Shown: positions 27,701-36,224, counted from the first letter of the stretch. The stretch: 64,000 bases of DNA from Streptomyces sp. G-G2 (GCF_030063135.1 NZ_JASISO010000044.1:1-64000), one strand, 5' to 3'. The notes: a model not told the origin generated them from the sequence alone. Program-made: numbers and translations.

Positions 27701-29160
27701 GCGGGCAGGTCGTGCCCTGCGCACCGCAGGAGATCGCCTCGCTGTTCCTGTTCGAGAAGCTGTCGACCGAGCAGCTCGGGCGACTGTGCGCGGAGGGGCG
27801 GGTCGAACGGTTCGAGGCTGGTCCGGTGTACGCCGAAGGGGACCCGGCCACCTGCCTCTACGTGATGGTCGAGGGCACCGTCGTCCTGTCCCGCCGGGTC
27901 GGCGCCGACGACGTGGAAGTGAGCCGGACCTCGCAGCGCGGCGTGTACGCGGGAGCCATGCAGGCGTACTTGGGCGACCGGGTGCCGCAGACGTACCACA
28001 ACTCGATGCGGGTGACGGAGCCGACGCGGTTCTTCGTCCTCCCCGCGGAGTCGTTCGCGCACATCATGCGGGAATGGTTCCCGATGGCCGCGCACCTCCT
28101 GGAGGGGCTCTTCTTCGGTTCGAAGGACCTCCAGCGGGCCATCGGCCAGCGTGAACGGCTGCTGGCCCTCGGCTCGTTGTCCGCGGGGCTCACCCACGAA
28201 CTGAACAACCCTGCCGCGGCGGCCGTCCGGGCCACCGAGGCGCTGCGGGAACGGGTGGGCAAGATGCGGCACAAGCTGGCCGTCATCGCCCAGGGCCCCT
28301 ACTCCCGCGAGGCGCTCGCCGATCTCATCGAGATCCAGGACCGTACGGCCGAACGCGTCGCGAAGGCACCGGTGTTGAGCCCGATGGAGGCGTCCGACCG
28401 GGAGGACGAACTGACCGACTGGCTCGACGACCACGGCATCACGGAGGGGTGGCGGATCGCACCGACGTTCGTGCAGGCCGGACTGGACACGGACTGGCTG
28501 GAGCACGTGGCGGCGACGGTGGCCGAGGACATCCTGCCCGGAGCCGTGGGCTGGCTCAACTACACCGTCGAGACCGAGCTGCTGATGGACGAGATCAACG
28601 ACTCCACCACGCGCATCTCGCACCTCGTGGACGCCGCCAAGCAGTACTCGCAGCTCGACCGCGCCCCGTACCGCGTGGTCGACGTCCACGAACTCCTGGA
28701 CAGCACCCTGCTGATGCTGTCCGGGAAGATCGGCCGGGTGCGGGTGGTCAAGGACTACGACCGCTCCGTGCCGGACGTGCCCGCCTACCCGGCGGAGCTG
28801 AACCAGGTGTGGACCAACCTCATCGACAACGCCGTGTCCGCCATCGGGAGCAGCGGCCCCGACGGCACGCTGACCGTCCGCACGGCACGGGAGGGCGACC
28901 GGCTGCTGGTGGAGTTCCGCGACACCGGGCCCGGCATCCCGGCGGACATCCGCGGCCGTATCTTCGATCCGTTCTTCACCACCAAGCCGATCGGTGAGGG
29001 CACCGGCCTCGGCCTCGACATCTCCTGGCGGATCGTCGTCAACAAGCACCACGGCAGCCTCCAGGTCGAATCCGCACCCGGCGACACCCGTTTCCAGGTG
29101 CTGCTCCCGCTCACCGCACCGGTACCCGAGGCCCCCGAGGCCGCCGAGGAGCCCGTATGA
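27697..29160 (+). CDS. Cyclic-nucleotide-binding sensor histidine kinase
   Basis: The 487-residue soluble kinase begins with a CRP-like cyclic-nucleotide-binding domain (about 10-140, with LFEKLSTEQL and EGTVVLSRRV). A helical linker follows, then the H-box near residue 167 (SAGLTHELNNPAAAA) and a HATPase domain with NLIDNAVSAI, DTGPGIP, IFDPFFTTKPIGEGTGLGL. The insertion of about 180 residues between H-box and ATPase core is long. The GTG start overlaps the previous stop, and its own end overlaps the zinc-finger gene as ATGA. It probably phosphorylates the receiver-flavoreductase upstream; that pairing is inferred from coupling. Confidence 0.9.
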   Translation: MSGQVVPCAPQEIASLFLFEKLSTEQLGRLCAEGRVERFEAGPVYAEGDPATCLYVMVEGTVVLSRRVGADDVEVSRTSQRGVYAGAMQAYLGDRVPQTYHNSMRVTEPTRFFVLPAESFAHIMREWFPMAAHLLEGLFFGSKDLQRAIGQRERLLALGSLSAGLTHELNNPAAAAVRATEALRERVGKMRHKLAVIAQGPYSREALADLIEIQDRTAERVAKAPVLSPMEASDREDELTDWLDDHGITEGWRIAPTFVQAGLDTDWLEHVAATVAEDILPGAVGWLNYTVETELLMDEINDSTTRISHLVDAAKQYSQLDRAPYRVVDVHELLDSTLLMLSGKIGRVRVVKDYDRSVPDVPAYPAELNQVWTNLIDNAVSAIGSSGPDGTLTVRTAREGDRLLVEFRDTGPGIPADIRGRIFDPFFTTKPIGEGTGLGLDISWRIVVNKHHGSLQVESAPGDTRFQVLLPLTAPVPEAPEAAEEPV

Positions 29161-29510
29161 CCGACATCAGTGGAATCGACCCGGGCGTCCCGCCCACCGG
29201 CACCGGCTGCGTCGACTGCGACGCGGCGGGGGGCTGGTGGTTCCACCTGCGGCGGTGCGCCCAGTGCGGGCACATCGGCTGCTGCGACTCCTCCCCCGCC
29301 CAGCACGCCACCGGCCACTGGAAGTCCACCGGCCATCCGCTGGTGCAGAGCTTCGAGCCCGGTGAGGAGTGGTTCTGGAACTTCGACACCGGCGCCCTGT
29401 ACGAGGCCGGGCCCGAGCTGACGCCGCCGGGCAGCCACCCGGCGGACCAGCCGGTGCCGGGACCGGCCGACCGGCTCCCGCAGGACTGGACGGGGCAGCT
29501 GCGCGGCTGA
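29157..29510 (+). CDS. UBP-type zinc finger protein
   Basis: The 117-residue protein contains a zinc finger like that of ubiquitin-specific proteases: CVDCD near residue 18, RRCAQCGHIGCCDSS near residue 37, then HATGHWKSTGHPL. A tryptophan-rich strand (EEWFWNFDTGALYE) follows. In eukaryotes this fold binds a free C-terminal Gly-Gly; Actinobacteria keep stand-alone versions of unknown ligand. It overlaps the kinase gene by four bases (ATGA), so it belongs to the redox-signalling cassette. The zinc ligands are seen; the function is not known. Confidence 0.88.
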   Translation: MTDISGIDPGVPPTGTGCVDCDAAGGWWFHLRRCAQCGHIGCCDSSPAQHATGHWKSTGHPLVQSFEPGEEWFWNFDTGALYEAGPELTPPGSHPADQPVPGPADRLPQDWTGQLRG

Positions 29511-29552
29511 GCGGGGCGGCGGAGCACGTCGGCCGCCGCGCGGCCCCGGGGG

Positions 29553-29867
29553 TCAGTCCGGCTCCTGTGCGAGGCGCAGGGCCAGGGCCTGGAGGATCTC
29601 CTCCGTGGGCATCTCGGGGTCGGTCTCGTCGTAGGCGTCCGCGACCACCTCGAAGGCCAGGATGAAGCCGTTGATCAAGGAATTGACGGGGCCCGACAGC
29701 TGCTGGAGCACGGACTGGCCGATCTCCGCCGCGTCCGCCTCCAACGGCACCAGGATGCGGTCGGGCGTCACCTCGCCCAGCAGGTCGGAGATGTACTCGG
29801 GCCCGACGCCGCCCCTCAGGCCCGTGAGGGCCGCGATCGCCTTCAGCCTGGTGTCGTTGCCGGTCAT
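29553..29867 (-). CDS. Small helical protein of unknown function, paralogue of the 18-kb protein
   Basis: The 104-residue protein is acidic and helical. GPVNSLINGFILAF (about 58-71) and EEILQALALRL near the C-terminus match the 121-residue protein at 17979-18344. Its start overlaps the stop of the STAS gene by four bases, so the two are translationally coupled and likely work together. No membrane anchor or catalytic motif is seen. Confidence 0.75.
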   Translation of the reverse strand: MTGNDTRLKAIAALTGLRGGVGPEYISDLLGEVTPDRILVPLEADAAEIGQSVLQQLSGPVNSLINGFILAFEVVADAYDETDPEMPTEEILQALALRLAQEPD

Positions 29868-30232
29868 GGGGCCAACCGTTCCAGGGGGCTCAGGGCCGCC
29901 GCCCGAGCGCGGGCGCCCTCCCGGGTCGGCTCGATCTCCAGGGACGGGCCCGCGCAGGACATCTCCAGCAGTTCCGCGAACTGGCTGGGCACGGGCCCGG
30001 CCAGCGCCAGCGGGGCGCTGCGGCGGCCGAAGAGGAGGGTGGTGAGCAGAGAGGAGTCGGCGAAGGTCACCGCGGAGATGTCCACCACGACGCGTACGCC
30101 GTCCCGTACGGCGGCCGCCAGTACCCCGCGGACCGGTTCGACGCTGTCGACGTCGAATTCGCCGGACAGCACGACGACCCGGACCCCGGCGTCGTCCAGG
30201 AGGACTTGCACCCGTGGGTGGTCGTAGCTCAT
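29864..30232 (-). CDS. STAS-domain anti-sigma-factor antagonist-like protein
   Basis: The 122-residue protein is a single STAS domain: VRVVVLSGEFDVDSVEPVRG, then VVVDISAVTFADSSLLTTLL, where the Ser after Asp is the usual phosphorylation site. By family it would bind an anti-sigma kinase when dephosphorylated. ATG 30232 has AGGA eight bases upstream. It lies 101 bases after a SpoIIE-type PP2C phosphatase gene on the same strand, a natural partner for dephosphorylation, and is coupled to the small helical protein downstream. The partner sigma system is not in the window. Confidence 0.88.
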   Translation of the reverse strand: MSYDHPRVQVLLDDAGVRVVVLSGEFDVDSVEPVRGVLAAAVRDGVRVVVDISAVTFADSSLLTTLLFGRRSAPLALAGPVPSQFAELLEMSCAGPSLEIEPTREGARARAAALSPLERLAP

Positions 30233-30333
30233 GAAATCCTCCGCTCCGGCGGTCGCTCCCGGTGGGTGCCTGGAAATGGCCCCGTCAGGGCCACTTCCCG
30301 TGATCTGTGGGTTCATGCCTGCGGCGGGCGCGG

Positions 30334-32772
30334 TCACGGGCCGTCCGGCACGTGCACGTCCAGGACGCAGATGTCGTCACGGTGGTCCGGGCACAGCGCG
30401 GCGAGGGTCCGGGCGAGGGTCTCACCGCAGCCCTCGCGCACGAGCCGCAGGGCGGACGCCGCGAGGCGGGCGAGTCCGGCGCCGATGTCCTCGCCCGGCT
30501 CCTCCACCAGGCCGTCCGTGTAGAGCAGCAGGTGGTCGCCGGGCATCAGCTCGATGACCGCCTGTCCGTAGGCGGCCTCGAAGGAGGCGCCGAGGAGGGG
30601 ACCCTGCGGCTGTTCGAGGAAGGTCGCCCGGCCGCCGCGGACCAGCAACGGGGGCAGGTGTCCTGCCCGTACCCAGATCAGCCGTCTGTCCCAGGGCTGG
30701 TAGCGGGCCATGACCATGGTGGCGGTGGCGCCGCCGGAGGGGTCCGAAGCGGTGTGCAGCAGGAGGGAGTTGAGTCGGCGCAGCACATCGGGCAGAGGCG
30801 AACCGGTGACCGTCATGCCCTTCGTGGTGAACCGCAGCTGGGCCATGGTGCCGACGGCGCCGAGCCCGTGACCGGCCACGTCCCCGACGACGAACAGGGC
30901 GCTCTTGTCCGGGAGTTCGATGCTGCTGTACCAGTCCCCGCCGACGTTGAGCCCCTGGTCGGCGGGGACGTAGGCGACGTCGATGCCCAGCCCCGCCAGC
31001 TCCATGGACTGCTCGGGGGTCGGCAGCAGGGTGTCCTGGAGCCGAGCGGCCAGCGCGCGTTCGGCCTGGAGCATGCCGCGCTGGAGGAGGACCGCGCGCT
31101 CCGTCTCGCGCAGCGCGAGTTCGGTGCCGCGCTGCGTGGTGAGGTCCTGGAAGAAGCCGTGCACCTCGACCGGGGTGCCGTCCGCGTCCGTCTGGGCCTC
31201 GGCGACGATCCTCAGGTGCCGCAGACCGCCCGCGGTGGTGATCCGGAACGTCTGGTCGACGGCCTCGCCCTCGCTCAGCAGCCGCTGGACGGCCGTGCCC
31301 AGCTGCGGTAGGTCGTCGGGGAGGACGTGCCGGGGCAGTCGCTCCAGTGACAGCGGCCCCTCGGCGGGATCGCGGTCGAAGATGGCGTAGACCTGTTCGG
31401 ACCAGGTGGCGGTTCCCGTCGCCAGGTCCCATCCCGCCCAGCCGAGGTTGCCCAGCCGCTGCATGTCGGCCAGGCGCCGCGCCTGGCGTTCGCTCGCGTC
31501 GTGGCGGACCCAGGACACCACCAGCCGGTCCTCCAGCCTGGACGCGCGGACCGAGAAGACGGACCGCCGCGGAACGCCGCCGACGACCTCCTCGTAGGTG
31601 AAGGGCTCGCCCTCGTACCCCGTTCCGGTGGTGAGCGTCTCCCGGTACCCCTCCCACACGGGGGTACTCCCCAGGGTCGGGTACGTCTCCAGGATCCGGC
31701 GGCCCACGAGTTCCTTGCCGCGCCGCCCCGCCACGTCCACCGACTCGGGTGAGGCCGCGTCGATGCGGTAGTCCTCCACCTCGCCCGACTCCGAGCGCAG
31801 CGGGGTGAGCAGGATCGCGGGCCCCGGCAGGGCGTCCAGGACGCGTTGTACGGACGTCACCCCCAGGTCGCCCCGGCCAGCGTCCGCATCGGCGTCGAGG
31901 GAGCGCGCCGGGGCCCCGAGCGGGCCCGCGCACAACCGGGCCGCCCGGCGCAGCAGCGCCCGGGTATCGGCCGGGAAGGGGCCGGGGCGCGCCCGCAGGA
32001 ACCCGATGACGGCCTTCGGGGGCCCCTCGGCGGGTACGGGAAGCCAGGCGCGCGAGAGCCAGCGGTCCGGCGGGTCCCCGATCAGGAGGTAGCGGCGGGC
32101 GTCCTGGACCGGATCCTCCAGCCACAGGGCCCGCCGAGCGGCGACCGCCTCGTGGGCGGCGACTCCGGTGAGCGGGGGGATGCGGCGCCACCGCTCGGCG
32201 AGCGACTCGTCGATCCCGGCGCGGCCGGTCAGCTCCAGGCTTCCGGCGAGGGTCAGGGAGTAGATCATGACCGCGTCGACGCCCGCGTCCACGCCGAGCA
32301 CGCCGAGCAGCAGCTCCGCGACGCCGTCACCCGCGTCCGCCACCGCCAGGCCCTGGGCGAGGCGGGACAGGAGGGGGCGCAGCGTGGCGCCGCGGTCGGG
32401 GCGGCCGGCGAGGTGGCGTCCGCGGCCGGGGGCCGGTGCGGCCATGGCCTCCCCCGCGCCTGCGGGCCCGGACGCCTCGGCGGGTGCGGTGCCGGGCGGC
32501 GGGCCCGGGAGCGCCCGCCCCAGGACGAGCCAGCACTCCTCCAGGAGGGTGTGCCCGCGCTCGGCGGCGTGGCCGAGGAGCAGTCCGTACGCCGTTTCGG
32601 CGCAGACCCCCGACTGGGCCATCAGCACGCCCTTGGCCCGCTCGACCACGGCCGCGGTCGCGGCGACGCCCTCCAGGTCGGCGACTTCCGAGCGCAGCCT
32701 GGCGACCACCCTGGCGAGCGCCAGCACCTCGGGGGTGGCACTCTCACCCGTCGGCAAGGCACGGCCCTTCAT
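30334..32772 (-). CDS. ANTAR-GAF-PAS-PP2C regulatory phosphatase
   Basis: The 812-residue protein starts with an ANTAR-type helical RNA-binding domain (about 25-90; VVERAKGVLMAQSG). GAF-like (about 130-280) and two PAS-like (about 300-540) sensor domains follow. The C-terminal SpoIIE-like PP2C Ser/Thr phosphatase domain (about 590-810) has GGDWYSS, VGDVAGHGLGA and LLLYTDGLVE metal-site segments. It probably integrates a small-molecule or redox signal and dephosphorylates STAS proteins such as the one downstream. The ANTAR domain at the N-terminus of a PP2C phosphatase is a Streptomyces-style arrangement. It is divergent from the amidotransferase gene. Confidence 0.9.
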   Translation of the reverse strand: MKGRALPTGESATPEVLALARVVARLRSEVADLEGVAATAAVVERAKGVLMAQSGVCAETAYGLLLGHAAERGHTLLEECWLVLGRALPGPPPGTAPAEASGPAGAGEAMAAPAPGRGRHLAGRPDRGATLRPLLSRLAQGLAVADAGDGVAELLLGVLGVDAGVDAVMIYSLTLAGSLELTGRAGIDESLAERWRRIPPLTGVAAHEAVAARRALWLEDPVQDARRYLLIGDPPDRWLSRAWLPVPAEGPPKAVIGFLRARPGPFPADTRALLRRAARLCAGPLGAPARSLDADADAGRGDLGVTSVQRVLDALPGPAILLTPLRSESGEVEDYRIDAASPESVDVAGRRGKELVGRRILETYPTLGSTPVWEGYRETLTTGTGYEGEPFTYEEVVGGVPRRSVFSVRASRLEDRLVVSWVRHDASERQARRLADMQRLGNLGWAGWDLATGTATWSEQVYAIFDRDPAEGPLSLERLPRHVLPDDLPQLGTAVQRLLSEGEAVDQTFRITTAGGLRHLRIVAEAQTDADGTPVEVHGFFQDLTTQRGTELALRETERAVLLQRGMLQAERALAARLQDTLLPTPEQSMELAGLGIDVAYVPADQGLNVGGDWYSSIELPDKSALFVVGDVAGHGLGAVGTMAQLRFTTKGMTVTGSPLPDVLRRLNSLLLHTASDPSGGATATMVMARYQPWDRRLIWVRAGHLPPLLVRGGRATFLEQPQGPLLGASFEAAYGQAVIELMPGDHLLLYTDGLVEEPGEDIGAGLARLAASALRLVREGCGETLARTLAALCPDHRDDICVLDVHVPDGP

Positions 32773-32923
32773 CTCTCGAGCATGGCACGGCTGCCTCCGG
32801 TGTGCGCCCAGGTGCGGCGGGCCCCCGCGCGGGAGCCCCGGGGCGGCGGACAGCCGGGGTTAGGCTCGGGGGAAAGGTGTGAAGGGAAGCGCGCGGGAGC
32901 GCAAGCGGAAGGGGACGGTGCGC

Positions 32924-33763
32924 ATGTGCCGCTGGCTCGCCTATGCAGGATCACCGATGCTCCTCGACGCCATGCTCTACCGTCCGGAGCACTCGCTGAT
33001 CAACCAGAGTCTCCATGCCCGGATGGGGGTGGAGGCGACCAACGGCGACGGGTTCGGCATCGGCTGGTACAGCCAGGACGGTGACGGCACACCGGCCGTC
33101 TTCCGCGACATCGGACCGGCCTGGAACAACCGGAACCTGCGCGAGCTGTCCGCGCACGTCCGATCACCCCTGTTCTTCGCGCACGTCCGGGCGTCGACGG
33201 GCTCGGCCGTCCAGCAGACCAACTGCCACCCTTTCCGGCACGGCCGCTGGCTGTGGATGCACAACGGGGCCATCGCGGACTTCCGCCGGCTGCAGCGGGA
33301 CCTCTGCATGGCCGTCGACCCGGCGCTCTTCCCCTGTATCGAGGGGTCCACGGACTCCGAGGTGATGTTCTACCTGGCGGTGACCTACGGCCTCGACCAG
33401 GACGTTCCCGGCGCGGTGGCCCGGATGGCGGGTCTGGTGGAACGGCTCGGCAAGGAGCACGGGGTGCCGGAACCGCTCCAGATGACGGTGGCGGTCAGTG
33501 ACGGGAAGCAGGTCTGGGCCTTCCGGTACTCCAGCCAGGGGGCCTCCCGGTCGCTCTTCTACAGCAGCCGCGCCGAGACCGTCCGCCATCTCCACCCGGA
33601 AGTGGACTACCTCCGCGAGATCTCCGACGACACCCGCATCGTGGTCTCCGAGCCGCTGGGAGACCTGCCCGGCGTGTGGAACGAGCTTCCCGAGGCCAGC
33701 TACGCGGTGATCCCTTCCGCGCTGGGGACGGACTACCTGCCCTTCGTGCCGGAACTCCCCTGA
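32924..33763 (+). CDS. Class II glutamine amidotransferase (YafJ/EgtC-like)
   Basis: The 279-residue Ntn-type amidotransferase uses Cys2 (MCRWLAYAG) as nucleophile after removal of Met1. Class II motifs include GDGFGIGWY near residue 44 and HVRASTGSAVQQTNCHPF near residue 88, then WMHNGAI. It is stand-alone, like YafJ or EgtC, without a synthetase domain. None of the other ergothioneine genes is near, so EgtC itself is unlikely. The start is fixed by the need for Cys at position 2; earlier in-frame codons are ignored. Its substrate is unknown. Confidence 0.9.
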   Translation: MCRWLAYAGSPMLLDAMLYRPEHSLINQSLHARMGVEATNGDGFGIGWYSQDGDGTPAVFRDIGPAWNNRNLRELSAHVRSPLFFAHVRASTGSAVQQTNCHPFRHGRWLWMHNGAIADFRRLQRDLCMAVDPALFPCIEGSTDSEVMFYLAVTYGLDQDVPGAVARMAGLVERLGKEHGVPEPLQMTVAVSDGKQVWAFRYSSQGASRSLFYSSRAETVRHLHPEVDYLREISDDTRIVVSEPLGDLPGVWNELPEASYAVIPSALGTDYLPFVPELP

Positions 33764-33871
33764 CGGACCGGTCCCCGACGGGGCCGAGGTGGCCGAGAGG
33801 CCGCGAGGGGCAGAGGTTCCCTCGGTACGGGGAGGCCGGAGGCGGGGCGCATCAGTGCTCCGAGTGCGGGC

Positions 33872-34006
33872 ATGCGCGCACGTATGACACCGCATGCGAC
33901 AGCGGCCTCGGTGTGGGCCGCGGATCCCGGACCCGCCCTGCTGCACCTGACGGTGATGGCCTTCGCCCTCCTCGTCCTCTTCGTCGGCCTGGCCCGGCCC
34001 AGGTAG
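33872..34006 (+). CDS. Very small single-pass membrane protein
   Basis: This 44-residue frame starts MRARMTPHATAASVW and ends with one hydrophobic helix (LLHLTVMAFALLVLFVGLA) and RPR. The second Met, at 33884, is an alternative start. There is a 42-base gap to the next small membrane protein on the same strand. I see only a weak ribosome site. The clean hydrophobic helix and the tandem arrangement support it. The function is unknown. Confidence 0.5.
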   Translation: MRARMTPHATAASVWAADPGPALLHLTVMAFALLVLFVGLARPR

Positions 34007-34048
34007 CCACAGCCGCGGCCGCGGAGACACTCGCCGGAGGATCCACCC

Positions 34049-34270
34049 GTGTTGTTCTTGGCACTGCTCATACCGCCCCTGCTGATGTGCTCCGTCCTCG
34101 GGCTGGCCCACTACGAGGAGCGCATGCTGGGTCCGGCGAGAACCACTCCGCCCCCGGCCCCCGCGGCCAGGCACCTGCACGCCGTACCGGAGCCCGTACC
34201 GGAGCACGGCGCCCCGGCCGGTCCGAAGCACGTGCTCCGCCACGGCAAGCACCGGCGCCACGCGGCCTGA
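34049..34270 (+). CDS. Small membrane protein with basic C-terminus
   Basis: The 73-residue protein has one N-terminal membrane helix (FLALLIPPLLMCSVLGLAH), an acidic turn, then a Pro- and His-rich tail ending KHRRHAA. The start is GTG with GGAGG eight bases upstream. The tail could bind metal or nucleic acid, but no motif is definite. It is convergent with the DUF6328-type gene. Confidence 0.65.
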   Translation: MLFLALLIPPLLMCSVLGLAHYEERMLGPARTTPPPAPAARHLHAVPEPVPEHGAPAGPKHVLRHGKHRRHAA

Positions 34271-34301
34271 CGGCGGAGGAGGCCGCCGCTCCGACGGACC
34301 G

Positions 34302-34847
34302 TCAAGGGCCCTCGGTGTGGCGGGAACGCGCCCACAGGGGCAGCACGAACCAGCAGAGAAGGAACCAGAGGAGCACCACGCCCACCAGCCAGAGGGCGAG
34401 CCCGTCGTGCGTGGCCACCCGCAGGACGAGCAGGAGGGCGGCCACGAGCGTGGCCAGCAGCAGCACCAGGCCCACGAAGGTGAGCCGGGAGGCCCAGACG
34501 ACGGCCTGGGGCTTGATGCGCCTGCCCGAGACGATGCGGTGGAAGGCGACCGGCGCGATCAGCGCACCGGTCGACAGCGACCCGAGGACGACGGTCACGA
34601 TGTAGATCGTCTTGTCGGGCGTGGCGAGTCCCTGGAAGTGCGGGGTGAAGACGACCGTCAGGAGAAACCCGAAGAGGATCTGGACACCGGTCTGGGCGAC
34701 GCGGATCTCCTGCACCAGCTCCTGCCACCGCCGGTCCGCCCGCTCCTCCGTGGTCTCGCCGCGGCCGTCCGCCGGTCCCCCCCGCTTCGCCGCGCCGGGT
34801 TCGCGTTCCGCGCCCGAATGCGCCTGCGCCTCTGGTCGATCTCCCAC
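34302..34847 (-). CDS. DUF6328-family membrane protein
   Basis: The 181-residue protein has a hydrophilic, charged N-terminus (about 1-45), the segment QELVQEIRVAQTGVQILFGF and four hydrophobic helices. This is the layout I associate with DUF6328 proteins of Actinobacteria. The GTG at 34847 is chosen because the upstream frame is low-complexity and GAGGGG precedes it. The function of the family is unknown. Confidence 0.75.
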   Translation of the reverse strand: MGDRPEAQAHSGAEREPGAAKRGGPADGRGETTEERADRRWQELVQEIRVAQTGVQILFGFLLTVVFTPHFQGLATPDKTIYIVTVVLGSLSTGALIAPVAFHRIVSGRRIKPQAVVWASRLTFVGLVLLLATLVAALLLVLRVATHDGLALWLVGVVLLWFLLCWFVLPLWARSRHTEGP

Positions 34848-35010
34848 GAAGAACCCCTCTGCCGACGCCGCACCGCGGGAACCCGGCCCCGCTCGTCCTT
34901 CCCGCTCGGCGGTAGCTCCGCACCGCCCTTTTCGTTCGGCGGGTGCCCACATGACGCGCCGGCCAAACCCCTGCCGGCCGGTCAGGAGCCGACCCGGTGC
35001 ACCTTCCCGG

Positions 35011-35172
35011 TCACGGCAGTAGGTGACGGCGCCCCACCGCGGTGAACAGGCAGACCAGCGCGACGGCCGCGAGCACGAGCACGGTGTTCTGGGCGACGTG
35101 GACCGCGCCCTGGGCCACCCGAGCCGACAGGTGGTCAGGGTGGCCGTGACCACCGCCACGATCCGCACCCAT
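35011..35172 (-). CDS. Very small membrane protein
   Basis: The 53-residue frame reads MGADRGGGHGHPDHLSARV, then one hydrophobic helix (TVLVLAAVALVCLFTAV) and a basic end (GRRHLLP). It lies upstream of, and on the same strand as, the DUF6328-type gene, 163 bases away. The Gly/His-rich head and single helix are typical of Streptomyces small membrane proteins. The ribosome site is poor, so confidence is moderate. Confidence 0.45.
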   Translation of the reverse strand: MGADRGGGHGHPDHLSARVAQGAVHVAQNTVLVLAAVALVCLFTAVGRRHLLP

Positions 35173-35264
35173 GGGGATGAAAGGCGGCTCAATCCCTGCC
35201 CACCGGGCCCCCGGGGGGCCATAGTCCTTGCAGAGAAAGCAAGCTAGACGAGGGGTACGGAACT

Positions 35265-35717
35265 GTGCATGTGACCCGCACCGGAACGCTCCTGGGCGCA
35301 GCGGCGCTCATCGTGCTGGCCCTCCCGGCCAACGCCGACGCGGCGGCCGTCGCCTGCGGCGGAGGTGTATCCACCGGCCGTGTGGCCGTCAACGGCTGCA
35401 TCAGTGCCCAGCGGGGATCTGTCCACGAAGTCCCCACCCGGGAGATCACGGCGCACCTCAAGGCGCGCAACACGGGAGCCAAGGGACTGAACGTCGCCTA
35501 CGAGGCGTTCTTCCGCGTGGTCGACGGCGGCCACTGGGAGAAGATGGGCAGCGGTCGCGCGTACGTCCGGGCGGGCGAGTCGATCGGCCCTGTCGAAGTG
35601 GGCAGTTCGACCCGGGTGTGCGGCCCCGTGAAGGTCGAGATCCGCGTACACGCCCGCGCCGACGGCGCCGCCTGGAGCGGCTGGTCCGCCGCATCCACGA
35701 AGCAATGCCAGACCTGA
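35265..35717 (+). CDS. Small secreted protein
   Basis: The 150-residue protein has a clear signal peptide (RTGTLLGAAALIVLALPANA, cleavage near ADA) and a mature beta-type domain of about 120 residues. The four cysteines there (CGGG, NGC, RVCG, KQC) probably form two disulfides outside the cell. The start is GTG 35265 with GAGGGG upstream. Two strong hairpins follow the stop. The function is unknown. Confidence 0.78.
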   Translation: MHVTRTGTLLGAAALIVLALPANADAAAVACGGGVSTGRVAVNGCISAQRGSVHEVPTREITAHLKARNTGAKGLNVAYEAFFRVVDGGHWEKMGSGRAYVRAGESIGPVEVGSSTRVCGPVKVEIRVHARADGAAWSGWSAASTKQCQT

Positions 35718-35750
35718 CCGCCCGACCGCCTCGGCCCGGCACCCCGGGCC

Positions 35751-35818
35751 ACCCGGTCGAGTGCGCACTCGACCGGGTCGTCGCTGCCGCGGCCCACGAC
35801 GGATTCCGGGTCGTGGGC
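35751..35818 (+). terminator. Tandem strong hairpins
   Basis: A 28-base perfect palindrome (35751-35778; arm ACCCGGTCGAGTGC) is followed 13 bases later by a second hairpin, GCCCACGAC/GTCGTGGGC with a nine-base loop (35792-35818). Together they should stop transcription from the secreted-protein gene and insulate the promoter that follows. Confidence 0.72.
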
Positions 35819-35887
35819 GGCACCTGGGGCCGTCGCCGGTCCTCGATCCCGTATCTCAGTGGAAACTACTGGTCCGCGCCGGTCTGC

Positions 35888-35917
35888 TTGACCGATGGAC
35901 CCGCGCCATCGTAGTTT
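35888..35917 (+). promoter_or_regulatory. Promoter with an operator-like palindrome in its spacer
   Basis: TTGACC (35888-35893), 18 bases, then TAGTTT (35912-35917) matches the Streptomyces vegetative consensus. Within the spacer CGATGG (35893-35898) and CCATCG (35906-35911) form a perfect dyad, well placed for repression. It points toward a tiny reading frame and the xanthine dehydrogenase operon. GAAACTAC at 35862-35869 is the complement of GTAGTTTC at 35911-35918, possibly a second structure. Confidence 0.5.
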
Positions 35918-35960
35918 CGAACAGAACGACTCGCGAACTGACGGAAGGAGGCGACGTCGG

Positions 35961-36038
35961 ATGTCGACCATCTCCGAACTGGACCGCCTCGCCCACCAGA
36001 TCGCCTGGGCTCCCGGTCGTGTAGCACACGGCTGCTGA
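35961..36038 (+). CDS. Possible 25-residue leader peptide or gene remnant
   Basis: The frame MSTISELDRLAHQIAW, then APGRVAHGC, is preceded by a very strong ribosome site (AAGGAGG) and lies about 45 bases after the promoter at 35888. It ends 186 bases before the xanthine dehydrogenase start. It may be a regulatory leader of that operon or the relic of a longer gene that lost its frame. From 36039 to 36224 I see no further gene. Confidence 0.35.
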   Translation: MSTISELDRLAHQIAWAPGRVAHGC

Positions 36039-36224
36039 GCAGCCCCTCGCCTGGATGCCCGATCGCGGGCCCCGGCACCCTTCGGTCTCTTTCACCGCCT
36101 GCGGCACATCGTCGCGGGCTGATTCGCGCGCTCTGGTTCCTCGAGCCGCGCCACTGAACTAGAGAGCTCCTGACATGGCTACTGGGACGACCAGAACGAC
36201 CACGCACCGAAATGAGGACGCGCC

